This document shows positions 16,801 through 26,229 of a DNA stretch of 64,000 bases, one piece after another. The number at the start of each line of letters is the position of its first letter. Within the stretch, counting starts at the first letter, position 1. A program made the position numbers and the translations under genes. The stretch spans positions 1,922,001 through 1,986,000 of the forward strand of contig NZ_CP126279.1 in NCBI RefSeq assembly GCF_003234815.2, written 5' to 3'. The DNA is from Curtobacterium sp. MCBD17_035 (lineage in GTDB: Bacteria > Actinomycetota > Actinomycetes > Actinomycetales > Microbacteriaceae). The notes under the pieces are model-generated. The model had not been told where the DNA came from, ran no database searches, and saw nothing but the letters and a program-made list of their open reading frames with translations.

Positions 16801-19673
16801 TCCGCCCGCGGCGCGATGCCGACGCGGATGGTCCCGGTCGCACGGGCGCCCAGGGCGTCGACCACCGTGTAGGTGAACTGGTCCGTCCCTGCGGAGTAGT
16901 CCCCCGCCGCGTAGTCGAGCGTGGACGCGGTGACGTCGCTGACGGAGCCCTTGTCCGGATTCGACGCGACTCCGACGAGCTGGACGGAGTCGCCGTCCGG
17001 GTCGATCCCCGACAACGGCACGGTCACCCGCACCGTCTGCCCCGCCACCGCACGGGCCGTGATCGTGTCCGGGACCGGTGCGGCGTTCGTGGCGGCGTCC
17101 CGCTCGCGCACGGCGATCGAGACGACGGCGTCCGCGTGTTGGCCGTCCGGTCCGTCCACGCGGTACACCGCCGTGTAGTTGCCAGGGGTGTCGGGGGCGA
17201 GGTACCGGAGGGTGTCTCCCGACACGAACAGCAGACCGGCACCGGCCGGCAGGTTCTGCACCAGGTCCGGCTCGAGCGTCAACGGCTCTCCGTCCGGCTG
17301 CGTGTCGTTCGCGAGCACGTCGATCGTCGCCACGTCGCCGACGCGGACGGTCGCGCTGTCGGGCTGGGCGACGGGTGGTTGGACGTGGTCCGGCTCGGGG
17401 ACCTCGATGACGGTCACCGTGCCGGTGCTCGACGCGAGCCCGTTGGTCTCGGTGTAGGTGAAGGTCACGGGCCCGGAGAGCGGAGCGATCAGCGTCACCC
17501 GGACGGTGTGCTGGTCGAGCACGGTGGCCTGCACGCCGCTGCCGCCGTCGACCCCGCTGAGTCCCGTGACGAGCAGGACGCCCCCCGCCGGGTCGATGTC
17601 GGTGGCCGTGACGTCCGTGTCCTTCGTGGAGAGCGTGTCCACGAAGACCGTCTTCGGCGTCGTGATGGGCGCGGTCGAGGCGTCCGGCGCCGCCTCGACG
17701 GTGACGCGGACGACTCCGGTGGCGGTCTTGGTGCCGTCGGTCACGGTGTAGGCGAGCAGGTGGTCGCCCGGTACGGCGCTCGACACGACGAAGGTGCCCG
17801 CGTCGTAGCTCGGCGTCAGCGTGGTCCTGGCCACCGCCGGGACGCTGGTCAGGGTCACCGTGCCGTTGCCGCCGCGCACGTGGTCGAGCGGGTGCACCGT
17901 CAGGGGTTCACCCGCGTACGCCTGCACCGCGAACGAATCCGCGGACAGGGGCGCCTTGCCCTGTGCGTCCACGTCGACCGTGAGGGTCCCCCGTCCTTGC
18001 AGGCGCCCGTCGCTCACGACCAGCTGCACGGTGCGCTCGCCGGTGCGACCGGAGTGGTCGGTCACGTCCACGACCCCGTCGGGCGTCGTGGTCACGGTGT
18101 CGCCGTCCGGCGCGGAGGCAGAGGCCAGGTAGACGGGGTCGCCGTCGGGGTCGACCCAGTCCGACAGCACGTTCGTCGAGACCGTGCCGGCACGGACGAC
18201 GACGGCGTGGGTGTCGCGGACCTGCACGGGAGCGCCGTTCTGCGCGGGGGTCTTCACGGTGACGCTCACGGTCGCCGAGGCGGTGCCGCCGTTGCCGTCG
18301 CTGATCTCGTAGCGGAAGCGGACCGTGCCCGTCGCTCGCGGCGACAGGGTGATCTGGAGCTGTTGCCGCTCGTCGATGCGGGCGACTGTCCCCGTCGTAC
18401 GATCGATGCTGCCGAGGTCCTCGATGACGATCGGGTCCCCGTTGGGGTCGTAGTCGTTGAGGAGCACCGGCAGGACCGTCGTCCGGCCCGGCCGCGCACC
18501 GAGGACGTCGTCGGTGGCGACAGGCGGCTTCTGCTCGGTGTCCGCGGTCGCGTCGTCGGACGAGGCCTGTCGTTGCTGCCGGTCGTCCTGCTTCTGGATC
18601 AGGTCGCCCCAGTTGTCGATGAGCTGCCCGCTCCGGTCGATCGCCCAGGTGCGCCCGGACTCCGGGTCGTTGGCCACGACCGTGTCGCCGTTGTGCTGCA
18701 CGGTGAGTGCCGCCCCCGACGGCACCGCGTCGAGTCGTTGCACGGCTCGACCGTCGCACGTGTCCACGGCCTGGCCCCCGCTCCACGCGCCGAACGTGCA
18801 CGAGCCGTCGACGTAGGGGCGCGCGGGCGTGCCGGAGACGCCGAGGCGCACCGCCGTCACCCCGCCCGAGGGTGAGACCCGCAGGAGCCCGGCAGCACTC
18901 GCCACGGTCACCGCGGTTCCGGACGACGAGGACCGTTGGAGGGTCGCCCGACCGCTCACCCGGTCGCCGAGAGCGACGCGCCGGCCGTCGATCGCGAGCA
19001 CGGAACTCGTGCGGTCCAACACGGCCAGGTGGTCGCCCACCACCGCGGTCTGGAGGTCGTGCTTCCGGGACATCGCGACGTCGAACGTCCGTCGGACGCT
19101 CAGGGACGTCCCCACCGCGACGAGCGACGCGGTGCCGGTGCGTGGCGAGTAGACGGCCACGTCCGAGTCATCGGCATCGAACACGGCGTCGGCACCGAGG
19201 GTGAGGTCGGCCTTCGTGGCGGTGTCGAACGCACCGATCGCGTCGGCGGGGGTCGCCCACAACTGCCCGGTGTCACCGTTGCCGATCACCCCCGTGCCGC
19301 CGGCCAGGAACACCTGCGGGGACCCCGAGGGCAACGTGACCGGATCCCCGAGGGTGGCGTCGGCGACGTCCACCCGCGTGAGCGTGCCCTTCGTCTCGTC
19401 GACACTCCACACCCGGTGGCCTCGCTGCACCACCGCGAGGGTGTCCGAGGCGGCCGCGACCGCCGTGTTGAGCTGGAGCACGCCGGTGTTCGCGCGGCCG
19501 ACCGCTCCGTACTGTCCGCTCGGGACCCACACGGTCCCGTCGCCGAGGTCCACCCGCTGCGTGTGGTAGCCGCTCGAAACGATCGCGGTGGTGGCGACGA
19601 CGACCATCACCACGAACGCGACGATCGTGGTGATGAGCACCGAGCGGTGCCGTCGCAGTACGACGCGCAGCAC
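13830..19673 (-). CDS. Giant membrane-anchored Ig-like/FN3 surface protein (1947 residues)
   Basis: This very large surface protein has a short cytoplasmic, Arg-rich N-terminus and one membrane helix at about residues 12-33, so most of it is outside the cell. Residues ~50-370 look like a beta-propeller-type sensor region. From ~388 to ~1460 there are roughly ten Ig/cadherin-like repeats, several with NDxDPxGDP-type loops (LLNDYDPNGDP, WVDPDGDPV, ENDSDPDGGD) that may bind calcium. From ~1460 to the end there are fibronectin type III repeats with paired cysteines. The GTG start at 19673 directly follows the TAG stop of the kinase gene. Adhesion, cell-wall sensing and scaffolding are possible roles. 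It is the largest gene of the window and has no LPXTG or second membrane anchor. Confidence 0.93.
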   Translation of the reverse strand: MLRVVLRRHRSVLITTIVAFVVMVVVATTAIVSSGYHTQRVDLGDGTVWVPSGQYGAVGRANTGVLQLNTAVAAASDTLAVVQRGHRVWSVDETKGTLTRVDVADATLGDPVTLPSGSPQVFLAGGTGVIGNGDTGQLWATPADAIGAFDTATKADLTLGADAVFDADDSDVAVYSPRTGTASLVAVGTSLSVRRTFDVAMSRKHDLQTAVVGDHLAVLDRTSSVLAIDGRRVALGDRVSGRATLQRSSSSGTAVTVASAAGLLRVSPSGGVTAVRLGVSGTPARPYVDGSCTFGAWSGGQAVDTCDGRAVQRLDAVPSGAALTVQHNGDTVVANDPESGRTWAIDRSGQLIDNWGDLIQKQDDRQQRQASSDDATADTEQKPPVATDDVLGARPGRTTVLPVLLNDYDPNGDPIVIEDLGSIDRTTGTVARIDERQQLQITLSPRATGTVRFRYEISDGNGGTASATVSVTVKTPAQNGAPVQVRDTHAVVVRAGTVSTNVLSDWVDPDGDPVYLASASAPDGDTVTTTPDGVVDVTDHSGRTGERTVQLVVSDGRLQGRGTLTVDVDAQGKAPLSADSFAVQAYAGEPLTVHPLDHVRGGNGTVTLTSVPAVARTTLTPSYDAGTFVVSSAVPGDHLLAYTVTDGTKTATGVVRVTVEAAPDASTAPITTPKTVFVDTLSTKDTDVTATDIDPAGGVLLVTGLSGVDGGSGVQATVLDQHTVRVTLIAPLSGPVTFTYTETNGLASSTGTVTVIEVPEPDHVQPPVAQPDSATVRVGDVATIDVLANDTQPDGEPLTLEPDLVQNLPAGAGLLFVSGDTLRYLAPDTPGNYTAVYRVDGPDGQHADAVVSIAVRERDAATNAAPVPDTITARAVAGQTVRVTVPLSGIDPDGDSVQLVGVASNPDKGSVSDVTASTLDYAAGDYSAGTDQFTYTVVDALGARATGTIRVGIAPRAEQASNPVAQADHVTIRPGGSVTVRVLENDSDPDGGDLRVTRAEPNGPGLEARVLRHQEVKVTPPPSARRGDFAVLYTVANDDGGASTAFLTVTVDRDAAPLRPEVSDSTLDLVDILHRKAVSVDVLANTFFAEGSTADLRVGLVRGYADGARVTRSGRIVVPVTARSRIIPFSVARRDHPDVVSYAFVHVPGLDDALPQIDRTAPAITVRSESTVQIPLSKYVVTANGAVAHVTDPSTVKATHANGADLVVDPTTLSFTSAKLYYGNASISFEVTDGSDANGGKGRVATLVLPIKVTPRTNQPPSFTGSTIELQPGDRRTVDLTRLTDYPYPKDLGELRYDVVSRPASGVTATISGQRMTLAVDDDATKGSTASVGVGVADRSAAGRSGTIAVEVVASTRPLVQPAADRAVVKRGETADVDVLANDAATNPFPGRPLRVVAIRGLSGGVPAGVSITPSADRARLTLRVAASARPVDTHLQYEVADATNDRDRYVWGDVTVSVQDVPEQPSVPTRTGTYQGGSLSLTWNAPAANNAAISDYRVTSRTSGGRTATHDCGASTVCTLTDLDPQERYTFTVTAVNAAGSSKPSGASAVMSDDFIPAAPASVTVTPAKETPRRLVVQWAAVPRPGTGSAVANYVVTLEGPSGTQAQTVGAATTSTSFDGLQPGGQYTATVSARNAALVLSTADWNERTSAAATAVGQPATPSLSATGSPDGQGRTTVRLSSAEADWAGGTATRLTIARFDPGAAIPSGCPPTGAGATFGATDTDTISGDGDYQYVAYADNGRFCSASAPTSVTSYAPPATPTGSVDVEQVDRTSPNWQIRISGVSSASSRVDHYAYTVNGGSAVPLTGDTWSTGTGYGDQAAIRLVACATASDDYCSTSDPVSVQPFTTRATIASAVQGQAPVVNAPDNDGRLAPSGYDVSYCIGGASGLCTDTDPVSGEPFTTTDPVPAAYDTIRVRATVNGQQDPTGASAPITTPAVPQSTDG

Positions 19674-21080
19674 CTAGTCGTCCCCGATGGTGACGCACTT
19701 CTGGGCGCTCTGGTCGCCGTTCTTGCCGTCCCGGTTGACCGCGACGGCGACGCATTCCTCGTCGCCCCGCTTGCCCGAGACGACGAAGCTCCGCCCGGTC
19801 TGCTGGCTCGTGCCGCCGTTCGAACTGATGACGTACGTGTCACCGGCGCGTGTGCCCGGGTCACCCCAGCGGAACGTGACGGTCGTGCCGACGGTCGTCG
19901 CCCGGATGTCCGACACGGTCGGGATCGATCCCGAGCCGGTCCGGGTCAGCACCAGCGTCGCCGACACGGCGACCACGGCGACCACGACGGCGGCCAGGGC
20001 CGCCCACAGCAGGGTCGACCGCGACCGCCGGCCGACCCGGGCCGTCGACGCGCTGCGGTGCACCGTGCCGACGCTCCGGGACGCCGTGGTCGTGAGCCCG
20101 CCGCGCGGGGACTGCCGCGCACGGCGCCGACGGCCACCGGCGACCGGCGCGGCGACGTTGCGGAGCATGGTGCGGTCCGTGGCGTCACCGACCGACGCCA
20201 TCGCCCAGTTCTCGACCTCGACCTCGGCCGGGGTCTGCGGGAGACCGAGTTCTGCCTCCACCTGTTGGAGTCCGCGGACGAACTCGATCGCCGTCGCGGG
20301 CCGCTGTTCCGGGCGTCGGGACATCGCCGCGGCGAGGAGCCGCTCGAGCGACGGGGGGACGTCGGGCCGCCCGGTCGGCTTCGGCGTGCCCTTGTCGATG
20401 CGGCCCATGAGGTCGTCCGCACCGTTCGCGCCACCAGGTACCTCGAAGGGGCTCCGGCCGGCGAGCAACGAGTACACCGTCGCGGCGAGCGAGTAGACCT
20501 CGGACTGCACCGAACCGCGGGACTCGTCCATGAGCACCTCCGGCGCGGACCAGGGGATCGACATCCCGATCGGTTCGTCCGGGTCGGCCTCGCCGATGGA
20601 AGCGGCGATACCGAAGTCCGACAGCACCGGGCTGCCGTACGCGGTGCGGAGGATGTTGGAGGGCTTGACGTCGCGGTGCAGGACGCCCTCGCGGTGCGCG
20701 GTCTCGAGGGCGGACCCGACGCGGACACCGATCGCGAGGACCTCGGACACCGGGACCGGGTCCCGACGGTAGCGCTCGCTCAACGACGCCGAGCAGAGCT
20801 CCATCACGAGGTACGGCCGACCGTCGGCCGCCACGCTGGCCTGGAGCACCGTCAGGATCGACGGGTGGGTGCTGAGCCGCGCCATGAGGTTCGCCTCGGA
20901 CTGGAACGACTGCCGCACCCGGTCGTCGACGACCTCGTCGAGGAGGACCTTGACCGCGACCTGGCGACGCGGCATGTTCTGCTCGTACAGGAACACGTCG
21001 GCGAACCCGCCCGATCCCAGGACGTGCACGTACGTGAAGCCGGGGAGCACGGGTGGCGTGGACGGCAGGCGGCGGGCCAT
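19674..21080 (-). CDS. Transmembrane serine/threonine protein kinase with extracellular FN3-like domain
   Basis: This 468-residue Hanks-type kinase has the glycine loop LGSGGFADVF (residues 21-30), the catalytic Lys in VAVKVL (44), HRDVKPSN (135-142) and DFG (155-157). A variant activation segment follows (SIPWSAPEV). After the kinase domain come a basic linker, one membrane helix (about 360-382) and an extracellular ~85-residue FN3-like domain with two Cys. It has no PASTA repeats, unlike PknB. AAGGAG precedes ATG 21080. It abuts the giant Ig/FN3 gene with no gap and lies downstream of a PP2C gene. Likely targets are the FHA-binding partners and cluster proteins, which is an inference from context. 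Confidence 0.95.
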   Translation of the reverse strand: MARRLPSTPPVLPGFTYVHVLGSGGFADVFLYEQNMPRRQVAVKVLLDEVVDDRVRQSFQSEANLMARLSTHPSILTVLQASVAADGRPYLVMELCSASLSERYRRDPVPVSEVLAIGVRVGSALETAHREGVLHRDVKPSNILRTAYGSPVLSDFGIAASIGEADPDEPIGMSIPWSAPEVLMDESRGSVQSEVYSLAATVYSLLAGRSPFEVPGGANGADDLMGRIDKGTPKPTGRPDVPPSLERLLAAAMSRRPEQRPATAIEFVRGLQQVEAELGLPQTPAEVEVENWAMASVGDATDRTMLRNVAAPVAGGRRRRARQSPRGGLTTTASRSVGTVHRSASTARVGRRSRSTLLWAALAAVVVAVVAVSATLVLTRTGSGSIPTVSDIRATTVGTTVTFRWGDPGTRAGDTYVISSNGGTSQQTGRSFVVSGKRGDEECVAVAVNRDGKNGDQSAQKCVTIGDD

Positions 21081-21225
21081 GACCTCTCCTTACGACCACG
21101 TGCTCCGAGCGCGACCGCGATCCGGCCCGCAACCCCTCGATTCTACGGAGCGGTCCCGGCGTCGTCGGTCGGTCTGTGGACAACTGCACGGCGTCGGCAC
21201 CCCAGTTCGGGGGTGGTGACGGACC

Positions 21226-22053
21226 TCAGGCGGACCGGTGGCGGGGCAGGGTGTCCTCGACGTCGTCGGCGTGCGGCGCGGCGTCGACCTGCAGGACCAC
21301 GACCGTCACGTTGTCGCGGCCACCGGCGACGATCGCGTCACCCACCAGGCGCTCGGCGAGCTGCTGCGGGTCGTCCACCTTCGCCGCGATCCGGGAGATC
21401 CCCACGTCGCCGATCTCCTTCGTGAGACCGTCGGAGCAGATGATGTAGCGGTCACCCGCGTGCAGCGGCAGCGTCCAGAAGTCGGGCTCCGGCGTCTCGC
21501 CGAACCCGACCGCGCGCGTGATGACGTTGCTGTCCGGGTGGGACTCGGCGTCCTCGGCGCGGAGCAGCCCGGCATCCACCATCTCCTGGACCACCGAGTG
21601 GTCGACGGTCACCCGTCGCATCGCGCCGTTCTCGACGCGGTAGGTCCGCGAGTCCCCGACGTTGAACACGAGCGCCGCGGGGACGCCCCCTGCCGCGATG
21701 ATCGCGACGCCCGTCACGGTGGTGCCGGCACCGATCGCGTTGCCCCCGGCCGCGCGCTCGATGTCCGAGGTCGCGCGCACGAGCGCGGCCTGGATCGCGT
21801 CCTCCGAGGCGAAGACGTCGCGGAGCGCACCGAGACGACGGACCACCGCGTCGCTCGCCCGGTCCCCCGCGAGGTGGCCGCCCATGCCGTCCGCCACGAC
21901 GAAGAACGGCGACTCGACGAGGTAGCTGTCCTCGTTGTGGTCGCGACGCCGACCGACGTCGGTCGCGGCCCCCCACGAGAGCGTGAGGGCACCGCCGTCC
22001 GCACCGGGCAGGGCCAGGGAGTGCGCCGACGTCGGTCGGCCGAGTTCCGTCAC
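21226..22053 (-). CDS. PP2C-type serine/threonine phosphatase
   Basis: This 275-residue metal-dependent phosphatase of the PPM/PP2C family (PstP-like catalytic core) probably reverses phosphorylation by the adjacent kinase. It has the metal-binding and active-site motifs RRDHNEDS (residues 36-43), VVADGMGGHLAGDRAS (53-68), VFNVGDSRTY, TVDHSVVQEMVDAG, CSDGLTKEI and GGRDNVTVVVLQ. Unlike PstP it has no membrane helix, so it is soluble. The GTG start at 22053 lies 13 bases after the stop of the FHA gene and begins the conserved region early. A 145-base gap separates it from the kinase gene and may hold a second promoter. Confidence 0.95.
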   Translation of the reverse strand: MTELGRPTSAHSLALPGADGGALTLSWGAATDVGRRRDHNEDSYLVESPFFVVADGMGGHLAGDRASDAVVRRLGALRDVFASEDAIQAALVRATSDIERAAGGNAIGAGTTVTGVAIIAAGGVPAALVFNVGDSRTYRVENGAMRRVTVDHSVVQEMVDAGLLRAEDAESHPDSNVITRAVGFGETPEPDFWTLPLHAGDRYIICSDGLTKEIGDVGISRIAAKVDDPQQLAERLVGDAIVAGGRDNVTVVVLQVDAAPHADDVEDTLPRHRSA

Positions 22054-22066
22054 GGGTGGGTCGCTC

Positions 22067-22648
22067 TCAGTCGTGGTGTCGTGGGATCGGTGGGAGGTCG
22101 AGGGGGTCACCGGCCAGACCGCCGCGGGTCGCTTCCGGGATGCGGAGGTGACGGGACAGGATCTCGACGGTGTTGCCGTCCCCGATGTCCACCACCGTAC
22201 CGGTGAGCACGACGATCGCGGCACCGGAGGGCATGCGGAACGGACGGGCACCGGGGGCACGCACGACCGTGCCGTTCGTGGACGCGAGGTCCTCCACGAC
22301 GACGGCGGTTCCCTCAGCGCGGACGGCGAGGTGCGAGCCCGAGACCTCACCGTGCCGGGAGGGCACGGTGACGAGCAGCGGCCGTGCGGTGAGCGGCACC
22401 CGCGGTGGTGCGGGACGACGACCGATGACCACCGGCCGGTCGAGCCGGACGACCTGTTCGCCGACCCGGATCGCCGGGACGCGCCCGGACTCGACGCCGT
22501 CGGTGCCCGGATGCGGCGACCCGGTCGTGGTCGACCCTGCCGTGGGCCGCGCCGGACCGCCGTCGTCACGGGCGTGCCGCACGTGGGGATGCGGCGGGGA
22601 CGGCCGCGTCACCGGACGTCCGAGGATGGTGTCGTCGTCCTCGCCCAT
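22067..22648 (-). CDS. FHA domain protein
   Basis: This 193-residue protein has a single FHA domain (about residues 65-165) that reads phosphothreonine. Recognisable motifs are VVIGRRPAP, EVSGSHLAVRAE and DLASTNGTVVR, and a beta strand ends the domain (VVDIGDGNTVEIL). The N-terminal ~60 residues are Pro/Gly-rich and begin with an acidic MGEDDDTILGRP stretch that resembles a kinase substrate site (Thr after acidic residues). ATG 22648 is chosen over the GTG two codons upstream because GGGGAGG would overlap that GTG but sits 5 nt before the ATG. It is first in the cluster, ahead of PP2C and the kinase. Confidence 0.9.
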   Translation of the reverse strand: MGEDDDTILGRPVTRPSPPHPHVRHARDDGGPARPTAGSTTTGSPHPGTDGVESGRVPAIRVGEQVVRLDRPVVIGRRPAPPRVPLTARPLLVTVPSRHGEVSGSHLAVRAEGTAVVVEDLASTNGTVVRAPGARPFRMPSGAAIVVLTGTVVDIGDGNTVEILSRHLRIPEATRGGLAGDPLDLPPIPRHHD

Positions 22649-22692
22649 GTCCACCTCCCCGGATCGGTCGTTCCACCGTAGTCGACCGTGCT

Positions 22693-22709
22693 CCCCTGCC
22701 CGCGAGGGG
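22693..22709 (-). terminator. Hairpin between yaaA and the FHA gene
   Basis: CCCCT (22693-22697) and AGGGG (22705-22709) form a 5-bp stem with a 7-nt loop just beyond the yaaA stop, at the end of the ATP synthase transcription unit. There is no U-run. It could be a weak or Rho-assisted terminator. Confidence 0.35.
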
Positions 22710-22718
22710 CGGCACTCG

Positions 22719-23492
22719 TCACACTGTCGCGGGTTCGAGAGTCTCCGCCACGAGGTCCCATCCGTCGGACGTCCGATCGAGCCCGATCCCGACCGTCCGA
22801 CCCCAGTCGGCGAGGTCCGACATGGACCCCGGCTCGATCTGAGCCCGACCGAGTGCGGAGACGAGCCGGCCCTTCGCGGTCTTGTTCCAGTGGTTCAGCG
22901 CGCGGCGACGGCCGTCCGTCCCCTCCGACACGACGCGGAGCCGGACCGATCCGGACACCGGCCCGAGCGCACGGTACCCCTCGGAACGGAGGTCGAGCAC
23001 GACGCCGTCGACTCCGCGCGATCCGAGCGCCCGCGCGGTCGACCCGGGCCACACGCTCCCCAGGCGGAGGTTCCCCAGCCGCGCGTCGTGGGACAGGCGG
23101 TAGGCCGGGATCGGATCACCAGCCGCGATGGGACCGAACATCGCGGACTGCACGATCACGTGTCGGTGCCACCACTCGCGGACCGCCGGCGGCGCGGAGG
23201 ACGCGTCGAGTGGGTCGTACAGGACACCCGTGTACCGCTCCACGGCCGGGAGGGTCGGCGCACCCTCCAGGGAGAGGTTGCGGAGACGCTCCCCCACGGA
23301 TCGCGGACCGAGTCGCAGCGCGTACCGCGCCGACTCGTCGTCAGAACTGACGGAGCGGGCCGCGGCGATCACCGCGACCCGCTCACTGGTCAGTTCCGGG
23401 AACGACAGCGCACCGAGGTCGAAGGGGCGCGTGTCGTCACCGCCCTCCCGCTTGGTCTCCGACGGCGGGAGGAGGATCGTCAGTCCGCTCAG
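22719..23492 (-). CDS. yaaA: YaaA family peroxide-stress protein, apparent CTG start
   Basis: This protein of about 257 residues belongs to the YaaA/DUF328 family, which in E. coli limits free intracellular iron and DNA damage during peroxide stress. It begins with the family motif ILLPPSETKREGG and keeps VLYDPLD, the YRLSHDARLGNLR-like substrate segment, LDLRSEGY and HWNKTAKGRLVSAL. No ATG, GTG or TTG exists in frame at the right place. The CTG at 23492-23490 overlaps the atpC stop as CTGA and has GGAGG six bases upstream, so CTG is the likely start. A second CTG lies 12 bases further downstream. It is co-transcribed at the end of the atp operon. Confidence 0.9.
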   Translation of the reverse strand: MSGLTILLPPSETKREGGDDTRPFDLGALSFPELTSERVAVIAAARSVSSDDESARYALRLGPRSVGERLRNLSLEGAPTLPAVERYTGVLYDPLDASSAPPAVREWWHRHVIVQSAMFGPIAAGDPIPAYRLSHDARLGNLRLGSVWPGSTARALGSRGVDGVVLDLRSEGYRALGPVSGSVRLRVVSEGTDGRRRALNHWNKTAKGRLVSALGRAQIEPGSMSDLADWGRTVGIGLDRTSDGWDLVAETLEPATV

Positions 23493-23767
23493 GCCCGTCC
23501 TCCGGTGGACGCGAGGGCGGCCTGGCGCGCCACGATCGTGACGGTGTCGTGTTCGACCGACAGGAAGCCGTCTTCGGCGTCCGCGTGGACGGTGCTCCCG
23601 TCGGCGCGCGAGATCCGCACCTGCCCCTGCGCGAGGATGGCGAGCATGGGCTCGTGCCCCGCGAGGACACCGATCTGCCCCTCGGTCGTCCGGGCCACGA
23701 CCATGGTGGCGTCGCCCGTCCAGACCTCTTGGTCGGCCGACACGACGCTCACGGTGAGACCGGCCAT
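23489..23767 (-). CDS. atpC: F1Fo ATP synthase subunit epsilon
   Basis: This 92-residue epsilon subunit sits on the central stalk and couples or inhibits rotation. It has the N-terminal beta-sandwich (LTVSVVSADQEVWTGDATMV, GQIGVLAGHEPMLAIL). The C-terminal helical hairpin found in longer homologues is absent or very short, as in other actinobacteria. ATG 23767 is chosen over an upstream in-frame start because AAGGAG lies ten bases before it. It starts 2 bases after the atpD stop, and its stop overlaps the CTG of yaaA. Confidence 0.95.
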   Translation of the reverse strand: MAGLTVSVVSADQEVWTGDATMVVARTTEGQIGVLAGHEPMLAILAQGQVRISRADGSTVHADAEDGFLSVEHDTVTIVARQAALASTGGRA

Positions 23768-23769
23768 GA

Positions 23770-26174
<2,405 letters not shown>

Positions 26175-26229
26175 TGCTGTCCGTTCTTGTTCGGGAGGTG
26201 GAGTTCGTCAGGACGCGCGGACCCGGAGG

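Noticed and set aside
13803..18875. A 1690-codon open frame on the plus strand
   Set aside because: It is antisense to the giant Ig/FN3 gene. Its product is Arg/Gly/Asp-rich with no domain, as expected from the mirror frame of a high-GC gene.
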